Assembly (NCBI GenBank): GCA_016214145.1
Contig: JACRPA010000002.1
Span: forward strand, 744,001-808,000
DNA: 64,000 nt
Direction: 5' to 3'
DNA from: Rhodocyclales bacterium
GTDB taxonomy: Bacteria > Pseudomonadota > Gammaproteobacteria > Burkholderiales > Rhodocyclaceae
A model generated the notes under the pieces. It searched no databases. It saw nothing but the letters and a program-made list of their open reading frames with translations, and was not told where the DNA came from. Position 1 is the stretch's first letter. Every line of letters begins with the position of its first letter. Of the stretch, positions 52,466-63,421 are shown piece after piece. Position numbers and translations under genes: made by a program.

Positions 52466-54454
52466 TCAGGAGCGCGCCGCAGCTTGCGGCAAACGTTGCC
52501 GGACTTGTTCGATCACCCAGGCGACGGCCTCATCGACCGTCATTGCCGTGGTGTCGAGCAGCTCGGCATCCGCGCATTTCTGCAGGGGAGCGACTGCCCG
52601 CGCGCTGTCGCGCGCATCGCGTTCGCGAAGATCCTGCAAAAGGGTGCCAATGCTAGCAGACATTCCTTTGTCGATCAACTGTTTATAGCGCCGCCCGGCG
52701 CGCGCCTCGACCGTCGCCGTGAGGAAGACCTTGAGACAGGCGTCCGGGAACACCACCGAGCCCATGTCGCGCCCCTCGGCGACCAGGCCCGGCGCCTGCC
52801 GGTACGCGCGCTGGCGCCCGAGCAGGGCGGCCCGCACGGCGGGAAAGGCCGCCACTCTGGAAGATCCGGCCGAGCATTCCTCGCTGCGAATGGCGTCGGT
52901 GGCGTCCGCGCCGTCGAGCAGGATGCGCCCCCTCTCGAAGGTCGCCGGCAGGGTCCCGGCGATCCGCGCCAGGGCCTCCCCGTCGTCGAGCGCCACGCCG
53001 GTCCGCAGGGCGGCCAGGGCGACCAGGCGGTAGAGGGCGCCGCTGTCGAGGTAGTGGAAACCCAGTTGCTCGGCAACCAGGGCGGCCACCGTGCCCTTGC
53101 CCGAGGCCGAGGGGCCGTCGATGGCGATCACCGGCGCCAGCAAATCGGCGAAACGGTCGAAGTAGTCCGGGAAGGTCTTGTTCACGCACTTCGGATCGTT
53201 GATGCGCACCGGCACCCCGCCCAGGCAGGCCAGCGAGAAGCACATCGCCATGCGGTGGTCGTCGTAGGTGTCGATGGCCACGCCCGGGGTAAAAGTCAGT
53301 CCCCGCGAGACGGCGCCAGACGGCTCGCTGCGTGGCATGGAGACGGCGATATGGTCGTCGCCCTCCTCTACCGTCGCCCCGAGCTTGCGCAGCTCGGTCG
53401 CCATGGCGGCAATGCGGTCGGTCTCCTTGACGCGCCAGCTGGCGATATTGGTGAGCCGCGTTGTGCCCTCGGCGAACAGCGCCGCCACCGCCAGGGTCAT
53501 GGCGGCATCAGGAATGTGGTTGCAGTCGAGGTCGATGGCCTTCAAGCGGCCGCCGGACGGCGCGGCCGCCTCGATCCAGTTGGGCCCCAGCGCCACCTGC
53601 GCCCCCATGGCCTGCAGGGCCTCGGCGAAGCGCACGTCGCCCTGGATGCTGTCCCGCCCCACCCCCTCGACCCGCACCGGCCCGCCGGCGATGGCGCCGG
53701 CGGCCAGGAAATACGAGGCGGCGGAGGCGTCACCCTCGACGAACACCGTGCCCGGGCTGCGGTAGCACGCCCCGGCCGGGATGCGGAATTCGCGCCAGCC
53801 ATTCCGCTCGACGTTCACGCCGAAGCGCGCCATCAGCTTGAGCGTGATGTCGATGTAGGGCTTGGAGATGAGTTCGCCCGCCACCTCCACCGTCGCGCCG
53901 GCGCCGGTGAGCGGCAGCGCCATCAGCAGCGCGGTGAGGAACTGGCTGGAGGCCTCGCCGCGCACCGCCACCCGGCCGCCGGCGCGGATCGCCGCCGGGC
54001 GGATTTCCAGCGGCGGGAAGCCCTCGTTGCCGAGGTAGCGGATGTCGGCGCCGAGCCGGCGCAGGGCGTCCACCAGGTCGCCGATCGGCCGCTCGTGCAT
54101 GCGCGGCACGCCGGTCAGCCGGTAATGGCCGCCGGAGAGCGCCAGCGCCGCCGTCAGCGGCCGGAAGGCCGTGCCGGCATTGCCGAGGAACAGCTCGGCC
54201 TGCTTGACCGGGAAGGCGCCGCCGGCGCCGCGCACGCGGAAGTCGTTGCGCTCCCCGCGCCGCCAGTCGATGCCGAGCGCCTTCAGTGCCTCGAGCATGC
54301 GCTCGACATCGTCGGAGAGCAGCAGGTCACGGATGTCGGTCTCGCCTTCGGCCAGGGCGGCGAGCAGCAGGTAGCGGTTGGAGAGGCTCTTCGAGCCGGG
54401 CAGGCGCACCGTTCCTGCCGCATGCGTCGCCGGCGCGAGGTCGAGGTACTCCAT
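52466..54454 (-). CDS. aroA-cmk: AroA-Cmk fusion: EPSP synthase / cytidylate kinase
   Basis: 662-residue fusion. Residues 1 to about 428 are 3-phosphoshikimate 1-carboxyvinyltransferase: [57 protein letters not shown]-type TYDDHRMAM. It runs straight into cytidylate kinase: [49 protein letters not shown], ending near 662. The two enzymes act in unrelated pathways (aromatic synthesis and pyrimidine recycling); in E. coli they are separate genes. No stop or linker separates them. ATG 54454 overlaps the tyrA stop by one base. Antisense motif copy at 53291-53315. Confidence 0.95.
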   Translation of the reverse strand: MEYLDLAPATHAAGTVRLPGSKSLSNRYLLLAALAEGETDIRDLLLSDDVERMLEALKALGIDWRRGERNDFRVRGAGGAFPVKQAELFLGNAGTAFRPLTAALALSGGHYRLTGVPRMHERPIGDLVDALRRLGADIRYLGNEGFPPLEIRPAAIRAGGRVAVRGEASSQFLTALLMALPLTGAGATVEVAGELISKPYIDITLKLMARFGVNVERNGWREFRIPAGACYRSPGTVFVEGDASAASYFLAAGAIAGGPVRVEGVGRDSIQGDVRFAEALQAMGAQVALGPNWIEAAAPSGGRLKAIDLDCNHIPDAAMTLAVAALFAEGTTRLTNIASWRVKETDRIAAMATELRKLGATVEEGDDHIAVSMPRSEPSGAVSRGLTFTPGVAIDTYDDHRMAMCFSLACLGGVPVRINDPKCVNKTFPDYFDRFADLLAPVIAIDGPSASGKGTVAALVAEQLGFHYLDSGALYRLVALAALRTGVALDDGEALARIAGTLPATFERGRILLDGADATDAIRSEECSAGSSRVAAFPAVRAALLGRQRAYRQAPGLVAEGRDMGSVVFPDACLKVFLTATVEARAGRRYKQLIDKGMSASIGTLLQDLRERDARDSARAVAPLQKCADAELLDTTAMTVDEAVAWVIEQVRQRLPQAAARS
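53291..53315 (+). repeat. Dispersed 25-bp motif, copy 14
   Basis: AAAAGTCAGTC, spacer CCCGCGAG, ACGGCG; antisense in the aroA part of the fusion (reads [10 protein letters not shown]). No copy is seen from here to the window end. Confidence 0.85.
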
Positions 54455-55332
54455 CAGGAGAGCTTGCCCTCGGCCCAGGCGCGGCGCACGGTACGCGCCT
54501 CGGCGAAGACCGCTTCGAGCGCGGCGGCGTCGCCGGCAAGAAGCGCCTGGCGCAGTTCCTCCAGTTGCCGCTGGTACTGCTCCAGCTCGCCGAGCAATGC
54601 CGCCTTGTTGGCGATGCAGATGTCGCGCCACATCTCGGGATGGCTGGCGGCGATGCGGGTGAAGTCGCGGAAGCCGCTGGCGGCGAAGCGGAAGAATTCC
54701 TCGCGGTTCTCGCGCTGCGCGAGGTCGCGCACCAGCGCGAAGGACAGCAGGTGCGGCAGGTGGCTCACGGCGGCGAAAACCTGATCGTGGCGGGAGGGCG
54801 CCATCTCATGCACCGTGGCGCCGCAGGCCGCCCAGGCGGCGCGCACGCGCTCGACCGCCTCGGGCGCATTCTCCTTCAGCGGCGTCAGCACCACCTTGCG
54901 TTCGGCGTAGAGGTCGGCTTTCGCCGCGGCGGCGCCGCTGTTCTCCGCGCCGGCAATCGGATGCGCCGGCACGAAGCGGGAGAGATGTTGCGGCAGGTGT
55001 TGGCAGACCGCGGCAGCGACGTCGCCCTTGGTGCTGCCGCCGTCGGTGACCACGGTCTTCGGCCCCAGGTGTGGCGCCATCGCCTGCATCAGCGCCGGCA
55101 TCTGGCCGACCGGCGTGGCAAGGAGGACGAGGTCGGCATTCCCCAGGGTGGCGGCATCGCAGGCGCCGATGCGGTCGATGATGCCCAGGCGGAGCGCCTC
55201 GTCGAGGGTGGCCTGGCTGCGGCCGATGCCGACCACCTGGCCCACCGCACCGGCCTTCTTCAGAGCCAGGGCGAACGAGCCGCCGATCAGGCCGACGCCG
55301 AAGACGACGATCTTGTCGAGTCGAAAACTCAC
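54454..55332 (-). CDS. tyrA: Prephenate dehydrogenase family protein
   Basis: Makes 4-hydroxyphenylpyruvate (or tyrosine from arogenate). 292 residues, NAD site [51 protein letters not shown] and [20 protein letters not shown]. No fused chorismate mutase and no ACT domain, so likely of the cyclohexadienyl type with relaxed control. Between hisC and aroA-cmk. Confidence 0.94.
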   Translation of the reverse strand: MSFRLDKIVVFGVGLIGGSFALALKKAGAVGQVVGIGRSQATLDEALRLGIIDRIGACDAATLGNADLVLLATPVGQMPALMQAMAPHLGPKTVVTDGGSTKGDVAAAVCQHLPQHLSRFVPAHPIAGAENSGAAAAKADLYAERKVVLTPLKENAPEAVERVRAAWAACGATVHEMAPSRHDQVFAAVSHLPHLLSFALVRDLAQRENREEFFRFAASGFRDFTRIAASHPEMWRDICIANKAALLGELEQYQRQLEELRQALLAGDAAALEAVFAEARTVRRAWAEGKLS

Positions 55333-55335
55333 AAC

Positions 55336-56436
55336 CTATCGGGCGCCTTCCAGCGCCTTTTCCAGGGCTTCGATAAAGCGCGCGTTCTCGCGCTCCAGGC
55401 CGATGGTGACGCGCAGGTGCTCGGGCAGCCCGTAGCCGGCGATCGGCCGCACGATGACGCCCTGCTTGAGCAGCGCCTGGTTCACCTTCGCCGCGTCGCC
55501 CGCCTTGAAGGTGACGAAGTTGCCGTGCGAGGGGATGTGCTCCAGCCCCAGGCGCTTGAGACCGGCGACGATCTGTTCCATGCCGCGCCGGTTGTTGTCG
55601 AAGCTCTCGGCGATGAAGGCGTGGTCGTCGAGCGCGGCGATGGCGCCGGCGAGCGCCAGGTTGTTCACGTTGAAGGGCTGGCGCACGCGATGCATCAGGT
55701 CGGCGATCTCCGCCGTGGTGACGGCGTAGCCGACGCGCAGGCCGGCGAGGCCGTGGATCTTCGAGAAGGTGCGCGTGATGACCAGGTTGGGAAATTCATT
55801 GGCCCAGGCCAGCGTGTCGACGCGATCGGCCGGCGGCAGGTACTCGTTGTAGGCCTCGTCGAGCACCACCACCACATCCGGCGGCACCGATTGCAGGAAG
55901 GACTTCACCTGGGCGCCCGGCAGGAAATTGCCGGTCGGGTTGTTCGGGTTGGCGATCCAGACGATGCGCGTGTCGTGACGGATGGCGGCGCGCATGGCAT
56001 CGAGGTCGTGGCCATAGTGCTTCGCCGGCACGACGATGCATTCGCCGCCGGCCGACATGGTCGCCAGCGGATAGACGGCGAAGGCGTGCCTGGAAAACAC
56101 CGAGGAGCGGCCTGGTGCAAGAAATACCCGGGCGGCCAGGTCGAGCACATCGTTGGAGCCGTTGCCGAGCACGATCTGCTCCATGCCGACGCCGAGCCGC
56201 TCGGCCAGGGCCGCGGTCAGGTCGAACTGATCCGGATAGCGTTCGATCCCGTCCATGGCTACCTGAATGGCGGCACGCGCCCGCGGGCTCATGCCGAGCG
56301 GATTCTCGTTGGAGGCCAGCTTGACGATCTTGTCGACGGGCAGGCCCATCTCGCGCGCCAGCTGGGTGATCGGCTTGCCCGGCTGGTAGGGCGAAATGGC
56401 GCGGATGTAGGGCGGTGCGAGTTCGGCGATGCTCAT
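55336..56436 (-). CDS. hisC: Histidinol-phosphate/aromatic aminotransferase (HisC2 type)
   Basis: PLP aminotransferase fold type I, 366 residues. VKLASNENPLGMSPRARAA, NGSNDVLDLAARVFL, IANPNNPTGNFLP, DEAYNEYL and the PLP lysine in TFSKIHGLAGLRVGY. In the middle of pheA-tyrA-aroA, it probably serves phenylalanine and tyrosine transamination. ATG 56436 has a strong GAGGGGG seven bases upstream, which settles the start. Confidence 0.93.
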   Translation of the reverse strand: MSIAELAPPYIRAISPYQPGKPITQLAREMGLPVDKIVKLASNENPLGMSPRARAAIQVAMDGIERYPDQFDLTAALAERLGVGMEQIVLGNGSNDVLDLAARVFLAPGRSSVFSRHAFAVYPLATMSAGGECIVVPAKHYGHDLDAMRAAIRHDTRIVWIANPNNPTGNFLPGAQVKSFLQSVPPDVVVVLDEAYNEYLPPADRVDTLAWANEFPNLVITRTFSKIHGLAGLRVGYAVTTAEIADLMHRVRQPFNVNNLALAGAIAALDDHAFIAESFDNNRRGMEQIVAGLKRLGLEHIPSHGNFVTFKAGDAAKVNQALLKQGVIVRPIAGYGLPEHLRVTIGLERENARFIEALEKALEGAR

Positions 56437-56483
56437 GATGATTCCCCCTCGAAGGTCATCCTCTCCCGTGAATTCCGGCCCCC

Positions 56484-57554
56484 TCAGGCCGCGGCGCTCG
56501 GATAGGAACCGAGCACCTTGACGAATGCGGCGCGGTCGCGCAGTTCGGCGAACGCCCTGTCCACCCGCTCCTCGCTCTGGTGGCCTTCGACATCGACATA
56601 GAAGACGTATTCCCACAGGCCGGTGCGCGACGGGCGCGACTCGAACTTGCTCATCGACACGCCATGCCGCGCCAGGGGCTCGAGCAGGGCATACATCGCC
56701 CCGGCCCTGTTCTGCGAGGCGCAGACGATGGAGGTCTTGTCGCGGCCGGAGGGACCGGCATCGTGCATGCCGATGACAAGAAAGCGGGTGGTGTTGTTCG
56801 GGTCGTCCTCGATGTCGCGCGCCAGGCTGTTCAGGCCGTAGCAGCCGGCCGCCGCCTCGCCGGCGATGGCGCAGGATTCGGCGTCCTCGGCGGCCATGCG
56901 CGCCGCCTCGGCGTTGCTCGCCACCGGCACACGCGGCAGGCTGGGCAGGTTGCGGTTGAGCCACTCGTGGCACTGGGCCAGCGACTGGCTGTGCGAATAG
57001 AGGCGCTTGACGTCCTCCAGGCGCTCCGCCTTGGAGAGCAGATGCTGGTGGATGCGCAACATGACCTCGCCGCAGATCTTGATCGGCATCTGCAGGAGCA
57101 GGTCGAGCGTGCGGCCGATGGCGCCCTCGGTCGAATTCTCCACCGGCACCACGCCGTAGTCGGCATGGCCCGCCTCGACGGCGCGGAACACCTCGTCGAT
57201 CGTCGCCATCGCCGCAAATTGCGGGGCCGAGCCGAAATGCTTCTGCGCCGCGCTCTCGGTGAAAGTGCCCTGCGGGCCGAAATAGGCGATGCGCAGGGGC
57301 TGCTCCAGCGCCAGGCAGGCCGACATGATTTCGCGGAATATGCGTCCCACCGTGGCGTCGGCCAGCGGGCCGGAATTGAGCCCGGTGATGCGGCGCAGGA
57401 CCTGCGCCTCGCGCTCGGGCCGGTAGACCACCGCCCCGCCCTTGACGCGGCCGATCTCGTGGGCGATCTCGGCGCGGCGTGACAGGCGCGCCAGCACCTC
57501 CTCGTCGAGGCGGTCGATTTCCGCACGCAGGCGCTGCAGTTCGTCACTGCTCAT
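56484..57554 (-). CDS. pheA: Bifunctional chorismate mutase/prephenate dehydratase
   Basis: 356 residues. AroQ-type mutase (about 1-85: LRAEIDRLDEEVLARLSRRA and YRPEREAQVLRRI), prephenate dehydratase (IAYFGPQGTFTESAAQKHFG, VVPVENSTEGAIGRTLDLLL, DDPNNTTRFLVIG with the TTRF motif) and a C-terminal ACT domain with the Phe-binding ESRPSR. Expected to be feedback-inhibited by phenylalanine. Confidence 0.96.
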   Translation of the reverse strand: MSSDELQRLRAEIDRLDEEVLARLSRRAEIAHEIGRVKGGAVVYRPEREAQVLRRITGLNSGPLADATVGRIFREIMSACLALEQPLRIAYFGPQGTFTESAAQKHFGSAPQFAAMATIDEVFRAVEAGHADYGVVPVENSTEGAIGRTLDLLLQMPIKICGEVMLRIHQHLLSKAERLEDVKRLYSHSQSLAQCHEWLNRNLPSLPRVPVASNAEAARMAAEDAESCAIAGEAAAGCYGLNSLARDIEDDPNNTTRFLVIGMHDAGPSGRDKTSIVCASQNRAGAMYALLEPLARHGVSMSKFESRPSRTGLWEYVFYVDVEGHQSEERVDRAFAELRDRAAFVKVLGSYPSAAA

Positions 57555-57594
57555 GGTCGTCCCTGAGGATTGCTCAGCCCCAATTCAAAGGCGT

Positions 57595-57696
57595 CGAACA
57601 CGGATTTTACGGATAAAACGGATTCCCACGGATCGGTCCATGCATGAAATCCGTGCCAATCCGTCCAATCCGTCCAATCCGTGTCATCCGTGTTCG
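57595..57696. repeat. Imperfect CACGGATT inverted repeat
   Basis: Left arm CGAACACGGATTTTACGGAT and right arm ending CCGTGTCATCCGTGTTCG, with repeated AATCCGT units between. Belongs to the common CGGATT-type dispersed palindromes. It fills the serA-pheA gap. Confidence 0.85.
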
Positions 57697-57708
57697 AAGC
57701 CTTTTCAA

Positions 57709-58887
57709 TCAGGCCGGCAGGTAGCGCACCGCCAGCACGCCCTCGATGCCGGCGATCGAGTCGATCGCCGCCTGCGGCACGGCGCTGTCCACATCCACCA
57801 GCGTGTAGGCCATGTCGCCGCGCGACTTGTTCATCATGTTGTGGATGTTCAGGTTGGCCTTGGCCATCGCCGTGGAAATCTGCCCCACCATGTTCGGCAC
57901 GTTGGCGTTGGCGATGGCGATGCGGAAGTTCGACTCGCGCGGCATGGCAATGCTGGGGAAGTTCACCGCGTTCTGCACATTGCCGTGCTCAAGGTAGTCG
58001 CGCACCTGATCGGCGACCATCGCCGCGCAGTTGTCCTCGGCTTCGCGCGTGGAAGCGCCCAGATGCGGCAGGGCGATCACGTGCGGATGGCCGTTCACGT
58101 GCGGGCTGGGGAAGTCGCACACATAGCAGGCGAGCTTCTTCGCTTCCAGCGCGGCCAGTACGGCGGCCTCGTCGACCACGCCCTCGCGCGAGAAATTGAG
58201 CAGCACGGCGCCGTGCCGCACATGCTCCAGCGCCTGGTCGTTGACCATCTTGCGCGTGGCATCCACCAGCGGCACGTGCAGGCTGATGAAATTCGCGTTC
58301 TTCAGCACCTCGGACACGCTGTTCGCCTTCTTTACCTGGGAGGGCAGGCTCCAGGCGGCGTCCACGGTGATCTCCGGGTCGTAGCCCATCACGTGCATGC
58401 CGAGCTTGATGGCGGCGTCCGCCACCAGGCAGCCGATCTTGCCGAGACCGATGACGCCCAGCGTATGGCCGGCCAGCTCGTAGCCGGCGAAATTCTTCTT
58501 GCCGTCCTCGACCTTCTTCTCCATCTCGGGATCCTGCGGATCGAGGGCCGAGACGAAGCGCATGGCGCCGGAGATGTTGCGCGCCGCCAGCAGCATGCCG
58601 GCGATGACCAGTTCCTTCACCGCGTTGGCGTTGGCGCCCGGCGCGTTGAACACCGGCACGCCGCGCGCGCTCATGGCCTTCACGGGGATGTTGTTGGTGC
58701 CGGCGCCGGCGCGGCCGATGGCGCGCACGGAAGCCGGGATGTCGAGCTTGTGCATGTCGGCCGAGCGCACCAGGACGGCGTCCGGCGCGGCGATGTCCTT
58801 GCCGACGGTGTACTGTTCGGCCGGCAGGCGCTTCAGGCCGGCCTGGGAAATCTGGTTGAGCACCAGGATCTGGAAATTCCTAGCCAT
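57709..58887 (-). CDS. serA: D-3-phosphoglycerate dehydrogenase
   Basis: First step of serine synthesis. 392 residues: NAD site [44 protein letters not shown], catalytic His in [15 protein letters not shown], and a C-terminal ACT domain ([16 protein letters not shown]) for serine feedback. Overlaps serC by 8 bp. Confidence 0.95.
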   Translation of the reverse strand: MARNFQILVLNQISQAGLKRLPAEQYTVGKDIAAPDAVLVRSADMHKLDIPASVRAIGRAGAGTNNIPVKAMSARGVPVFNAPGANANAVKELVIAGMLLAARNISGAMRFVSALDPQDPEMEKKVEDGKKNFAGYELAGHTLGVIGLGKIGCLVADAAIKLGMHVMGYDPEITVDAAWSLPSQVKKANSVSEVLKNANFISLHVPLVDATRKMVNDQALEHVRHGAVLLNFSREGVVDEAAVLAALEAKKLACYVCDFPSPHVNGHPHVIALPHLGASTREAEDNCAAMVADQVRDYLEHGNVQNAVNFPSIAMPRESNFRIAIANANVPNMVGQISTAMAKANLNIHNMMNKSRGDMAYTLVDVDSAVPQAAIDSIAGIEGVLAVRYLPA

Positions 58888-59962
58888 GCTTCGCCTCGAA
58901 TTCCTTCATGTAGTCGACCAGCGCCCGGACGCCTTCCACGGGCATGGCGTTGTAGATCGAGGCGCGCATGCCGCCGACCGAGCGATGTCCCTTCAGCTGG
59001 ATCATGCCGCGCGACTTGGCGCCCTTGAGGAACTCCTCGTCCAGCTCCGCCTTCTTCAGCGTGAACGGCACGTTCATCAGCGAGCGGTCGGCCTTGGCGA
59101 CCGGGCTGACGAAGAACTGGCTCTGGTCGAGGAAGCCGTAGAGCAGCCCGGCCTTCTCGCGATTGCGCTTTTCCATCGCCGCCAGGCCGCCGTTTTGCTT
59201 GATCCACTGGAAGACCAGGCCGGCGATGTAGATGCCGTAGGTGGGCGGCGTGTTGTACATCGACTCGTTCTCGGCATGCGTCTTGTAATCCAGCATGACG
59301 GGCGTCTTCGGCAGCACCTGGCCGATCAAATCGTCGCGCAGGATGGCGATGGTCAGGCCGGCCGGGCCGATGTTCTTCTGCGCGCCGGCGTAGATGAGAC
59401 CGAATTTCGACACGTCGACCGGGCGCGACAGGATGTTCGAGGACATGTCGCACACCAGCGGCACATCGCCGGTCTGCGGGACCCAGTGGAACTCCACCCC
59501 GCCGATGGTCTCGTTGGCGGTGTAGTGCACGTAGGCGGCGTCCTTGGAGAGCTTCCAGTCGGCCTGGGGCGGAGCATAGGTGAAGCTTTTGTCCTCGCTG
59601 GAAGCGACGACGTTCACCTGGCAGTACTGCTTGGCCTCCTTGATCGCCTTCTTGGCCCATTCGCCCGTGTGCACATAATCGGCGCTCGCCTTGCCGCGCA
59701 GCAGGTTGATCGGGGTCATGGCGAACTGCAGGCTGGCGCCGCCCTGCAGGAAGAGCACCTTGTAGTTGGCGGGGATGCCCATCAGTTCGCGCAGGTCGGC
59801 CTCGGCCTGTGCGGCGATGCTCATGAACTCCTTGCCGCGGTGGCTCATCTCCATGACCGACTGGCCGCTGCCGTGCCAGTCGAGCATTTCCTCCGCCGCC
59901 TGCCTGAGCACGGACTCCGGCAGGGTTGCCGGTCCGGCGCTGAAATTGAATACACGTGCCAT
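58880..59962 (-). CDS. serC: Phosphoserine aminotransferase
   Basis: PLP enzyme of serine and pyridoxal synthesis, 360 residues. [50 protein letters not shown] and the PLP lysine in [13 protein letters not shown]; ends in [18 protein letters not shown]. Starts 6 bp after gyrA ends. Confidence 0.96.
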   Translation of the reverse strand: MARVFNFSAGPATLPESVLRQAAEEMLDWHGSGQSVMEMSHRGKEFMSIAAQAEADLRELMGIPANYKVLFLQGGASLQFAMTPINLLRGKASADYVHTGEWAKKAIKEAKQYCQVNVVASSEDKSFTYAPPQADWKLSKDAAYVHYTANETIGGVEFHWVPQTGDVPLVCDMSSNILSRPVDVSKFGLIYAGAQKNIGPAGLTIAILRDDLIGQVLPKTPVMLDYKTHAENESMYNTPPTYGIYIAGLVFQWIKQNGGLAAMEKRNREKAGLLYGFLDQSQFFVSPVAKADRSLMNVPFTLKKAELDEEFLKGAKSRGMIQLKGHRSVGGMRASIYNAMPVEGVRALVDYMKEFEAKHG

Positions 59963-59968
59963 TTCTTC

Positions 59969-62512
59969 CTACTCCTCGTCGGTCTCAATAACTTTTTCGA
60001 TGCCGGCCAGCTTAGTGCCGTCATCCAGATTGATCAGGGTGACGCCCTGCGTCGAGCGACCCATTTCGCGAATGTCCTGCACCAGGGTGCGGATCAGCAC
60101 GCCGCCGGTGGAAATCAGCATCAGTTCGTCCGTGTCCCGCACCAGCACGGCGCCGATCAGCTTGCCATTGCGCTCGGACGCCTGGATGGCGATCATGCCC
60201 TTGGTGCCGCGGCCGTGCCGGGTGTACTCGGCGATCGCCGTGCGCTTGCCGAAGCCGTTCTCGGTCGCCGTCAGCACGCTCTGCTCCTCGCCCTTGGCGG
60301 CGAGCATCGAAATCACGCTCTGCGCCGGATCGAGCATCATGCCGCGCACGCCGCGCGCCTCGCGGCCCATCGGCCGCACGTCCTCCTCGGCGAAGCGCAC
60401 CGCCTTGCCGGCGTCCGAGAACAGCATGACGTCGTACTCGCCGTCGGTGATGGCGACGCCGATCAGGTGGTCGCCCTCGTCGAGATCGACGGCGATGATG
60501 CCTGCCTTGCGCGGGTTGGCGAAGGCCGACAGCGGGGTCTTCTTGACCGTGCCGCCCATCGTCGCCATGAAAACGAAATGCCCCTCGTCGAATTCCTTCA
60601 CCGGCAGCACCGCGGTGATTTTCTCGCCTTCAGCAAGCGGGAAGAGATTGACGATGGGCTTGCCGCGGCTGGTCGAGGAGCCTTCCGGCACCTCGTATAC
60701 CTTCAGCCAGTAGACGCGGCCGCGGTTGGAGAAGCACAGGATGTAGTCGTGCGTGTTGGCGACGAACAGGTGATCGACGAAATCGTCCTCCTTCATCGCC
60801 GTCGCCTGCCGGCCGCGCCCGCCGCGACGCTGGGCGCGATAGTCGGCCAGCACCTGTCGCTTGAAGTAGCCGCCGTGCGAGAGGGTGACGACAACGTCGG
60901 CCGGCGTGATCAGGTCCTCCAGGCAGAGGTCCTCGGCATACTGCACGATCTCCGAGCGGCGCGCGTCGCCGAACTGATCCCTGACCGCCCTCAGCTCGTC
61001 GCTGATGATCTGGGTGACGCGTTCCGGGCGGGAGAGGATGTCGAGCAGGTCGGCGATCTGTTCCATCACCTCGCGGTATTCGGCCAGGATCTTGTCCTGC
61101 TCAAGGCCGGTCAGGCGCTGCAGGCGCAGTTCCAGAATGGCCTGGGCCTGGGCATCCGACAGCCGGTAGCCCTGTTCGAACAGCCCGAATTCCGGCGCCA
61201 GTCCGTCCGGCCGCGAGGCCTGTGCATTGGCGCGCGCCAGCATCTGCTCGACCAGGGTCGAGCGCCAGGCGCGTGCCATCAAGCCCCGCTTGGCCTCGGG
61301 CGGCGTCGGCGCCGCCTTGATGAGGGCGATGATCTCGTCGACGTTGGACAGCGCCACCGCCAGGCCTTCCAGGATGTGGCCCCGTTCGCGCGCCTTGCGC
61401 AGTTCGAACACATTGCGGCGCGTCACCACTTCGCGGCGGTGGGCGAGGAAGGCCTCGAGCATCTCCTTCAGGTTGAGCAGGCGCGGCCGGCCGTCGACCA
61501 GGGCCACCATGTTCACGCCGAAGGTGTCCTGCAGTTGCGTCATCTTGTACAGGTTGTTGAGCACGACCTCGGGCACTTCGCCGCGCTTCAGCTCGATGAC
61601 CACGCGCATGCCGGACTTGTCCGACTCGTCCTGGATGTGGGAAATCCCCTCCAGCTTCTTCTCGTTGACCAGTTCGGCGATGCGCTCCAGCAGCGACTTC
61701 TTGTTCACCTGGTAGGGCAGCTCGTCGACGATGATGGCCTGGCGGTTGCCCTTCTCCATGTCCTCGAAGTGCGTGCGGGCCCGCATCACGATGCGGCCGC
61801 GGCCGGTCAGATAGCCCTCGCGCACGCCGGCCGTGCCGTAGATGATGCCGGCGGTGGGGAAATCCGGCGCGGGGATGACCCCGATCAGGTCCTCGATGCC
61901 CAGTTCGGGGTTGTCCAGCAGCGCCAGGCAGCCGTCCACCACTTCGTTCAGGTTGTGCGGCGGGATATTCGTCGCCATGCCGACGGCGATGCCCGAACTG
62001 CCGTTGATGAGCAGGTTGGGGATCTTCGCCGGCAGGATCAGCGGCTCGCGCTCCGAACCGTCGTAGTTCGGCCCGAAATCGACGGTCTCCTTGTCGATGT
62101 CGGCGAGCAATTCGTGACCGATGCGCGCCATGCGGATTTCCGTATAGCGCATGGCGGCGGCGTTGTCGCCGTCGACCGAACCGAAGTTGCCCTGGCCATC
62201 CACCAGCATGTAGCGCAGGCTGAAATCCTGCGCCATGCGGACGATGGTGTCATAGACCGCCGTGTCGCCGTGCGGATGGTACTTGCCGATCACGTCGCCG
62301 ACGATGCGGGCGGATTTCTTGTAAGCCTTGTTCCAGTCGTTGGACAGCTCGTGCATGGCGAAGAGGACGCGCCGGTGCACCGGCTTGAGCCCGTCGCGCA
62401 CGTCCGGCAGCGCCCGGCCCTTGATCACGCTCATGGCGTAATCGAGGTAGGAATGCCGCATCTCCTCTTCGAGGCTGACCGGAAGGGTTTCTTTGGCGAA
62501 TTGAGTGGTCAT
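59969..62512 (-). CDS. gyrA: DNA gyrase subunit A
   Basis: 847 residues. Catalytic Tyr123 in [11 protein letters not shown]; quinolone-resistance region [14 protein letters not shown] has Thr84 and Asp88 at the E. coli Ser83/Asp87 positions, a natural variant also seen in Pseudomonas (Thr). The C-terminal wrapping domain begins after the GyrA box QRRGGRG and has six beta-pinwheel repeats. The start [18 protein letters not shown] at 62512 is chosen over an upstream ATG because it fits the family. Confidence 0.97.
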   Translation of the reverse strand: MTTQFAKETLPVSLEEEMRHSYLDYAMSVIKGRALPDVRDGLKPVHRRVLFAMHELSNDWNKAYKKSARIVGDVIGKYHPHGDTAVYDTIVRMAQDFSLRYMLVDGQGNFGSVDGDNAAAMRYTEIRMARIGHELLADIDKETVDFGPNYDGSEREPLILPAKIPNLLINGSSGIAVGMATNIPPHNLNEVVDGCLALLDNPELGIEDLIGVIPAPDFPTAGIIYGTAGVREGYLTGRGRIVMRARTHFEDMEKGNRQAIIVDELPYQVNKKSLLERIAELVNEKKLEGISHIQDESDKSGMRVVIELKRGEVPEVVLNNLYKMTQLQDTFGVNMVALVDGRPRLLNLKEMLEAFLAHRREVVTRRNVFELRKARERGHILEGLAVALSNVDEIIALIKAAPTPPEAKRGLMARAWRSTLVEQMLARANAQASRPDGLAPEFGLFEQGYRLSDAQAQAILELRLQRLTGLEQDKILAEYREVMEQIADLLDILSRPERVTQIISDELRAVRDQFGDARRSEIVQYAEDLCLEDLITPADVVVTLSHGGYFKRQVLADYRAQRRGGRGRQATAMKEDDFVDHLFVANTHDYILCFSNRGRVYWLKVYEVPEGSSTSRGKPIVNLFPLAEGEKITAVLPVKEFDEGHFVFMATMGGTVKKTPLSAFANPRKAGIIAVDLDEGDHLIGVAITDGEYDVMLFSDAGKAVRFAEEDVRPMGREARGVRGMMLDPAQSVISMLAAKGEEQSVLTATENGFGKRTAIAEYTRHGRGTKGMIAIQASERNGKLIGAVLVRDTDELMLISTGGVLIRTLVQDIREMGRSTQGVTLINLDDGTKLAGIEKVIETDEE

Positions 62513-62561
62513 CGAACAGGGAACCGAAGGCAGGGCAAAGACCCCCGCCAAAAAGGCATAA

Positions 62562-62567
62562 TTCTAG
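62562..62567 (-). promoter_or_regulatory. -10 box before gyrA
   Basis: TAGAAT on the minus strand about 50 bp before the ATG. No convincing -35 partner. Probably the promoter of the whole gyrA-serC run. Confidence 0.5.
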
Positions 62568-62637
62568 CATGTCGCCCTTGCCCGAAGCAGCCGTCAAGGA
62601 ACACCTTCGTATAAGCAATTGTCGTCCCGACAACAAG

Positions 62638-62666
62638 TTGTAGGCCTTTGGTTTTTGTGCTTAAAT
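62638..62666 (+). promoter_or_regulatory. Promoter of the OmpA-family gene
   Basis: TTGTAG (62638-62643), 17 bases, TTAAAT (62661-62666), in an AT-rich stretch between divergent genes. Confidence 0.6.
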
Positions 62667-62746
62667 TCATTGGTTAAAAGCCGGAACCGGCATGCCGTCC
62701 CGCCGGAAAATCAGAACAATCTCTCAAGCCAGTGGAGGATGAAACC

Positions 62747-63406
62747 TTGAAATACACAACTCTCGCCCGAACCCTTCTTGCCGCCACCCTTGGCCTGACC
62801 GTCACGGCCGTCGGCGCCCAGGTGCCGAACAACGACGGCCATCTCTTCGACACGCGCGGCGCCGTCGCCAAGAGCGGTTTCGGCCTGTGCTGGAAGACCA
62901 CCCGCTGGACGCCCGCCATGGCCATCGCCGAGTGCGATCCCGACCTGGTGAAGAAGCCCGAGCCGCCCAAGGCTGTCGAGGCGCCGAAGCCCGCCGCCCC
63001 GGCTGCACCCAAAACCTGCAATTTCACCTACTCCCTGCAGAGCGACGCCACTTTCGCCTTCGGCAAGGCCGTTCTCAACGCCGCCGGCAAGGATCAGCTC
63101 GACAAGAACGTCCTGGCCAAACTGGGCGGCTGCGCCAGCGTCAAGCTGATGCTGATCACCGGCCACACCGACCGTCTCGGCAGCCACGAAGCCAACCAGA
63201 AGCTCTCCGAGAAGCGCGCCGAAGCCGTCAAGGCCTATCTGGCCGGCAAGGGCGCCAAGGCCGATTCGCTCGAGACCATGGGCGCCGGCAAGACGCAGGC
63301 CGTGCCCGGCGTAAAGTGCGACGACAAGCAGCCGCGCAAGAAGCTCATCGAGTGCCTGGCGCCGAACCGCCGCGTCGTCGTGGAAGTTCAGGGGCCGGCG
63401 AAGTAA
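62747..63406 (+). CDS. OmpA-family outer-membrane/peptidoglycan-binding protein
   Basis: 219 residues from TTG 62747, chosen because GGAGG lies 8 bases upstream and the resulting signal peptide (MKYTTLARTLLAATLGLTVTAVGA) is clean. A short N-terminal part with GRAVAKSGFGLCWKTTRWTP-like sequence, a Pro/Ala linker (about 64-84), then the OmpA C-terminal domain with ITGHTDRLGSHEANQKLSEK and AEAVKAYL. It lacks the eight-strand barrel, so it likely tethers outer membrane to cell wall only through this domain or through partners. Confidence 0.9.
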   Translation: MKYTTLARTLLAATLGLTVTAVGAQVPNNDGHLFDTRGAVAKSGFGLCWKTTRWTPAMAIAECDPDLVKKPEPPKAVEAPKPAAPAAPKTCNFTYSLQSDATFAFGKAVLNAAGKDQLDKNVLAKLGGCASVKLMLITGHTDRLGSHEANQKLSEKRAEAVKAYLAGKGAKADSLETMGAGKTQAVPGVKCDDKQPRKKLIECLAPNRRVVVEVQGPAK

Positions 63407-63421
63407 GCCCGCCCTGCAATC

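Noticed and set aside
62240-62270. Thr84 in GyrA as a quinolone-resistance mutation
   Set aside because: Thr at this place is a natural residue in several Gram-negative lineages, and Asp88 is intact; resistance cannot be inferred.
58499-62614. A plus-strand open frame of about 1370 codons opposite gyrA, serC and serA
   Set aside because: Pure antisense of conserved genes; low-complexity composition, no ribosome-binding site and no family resemblance.
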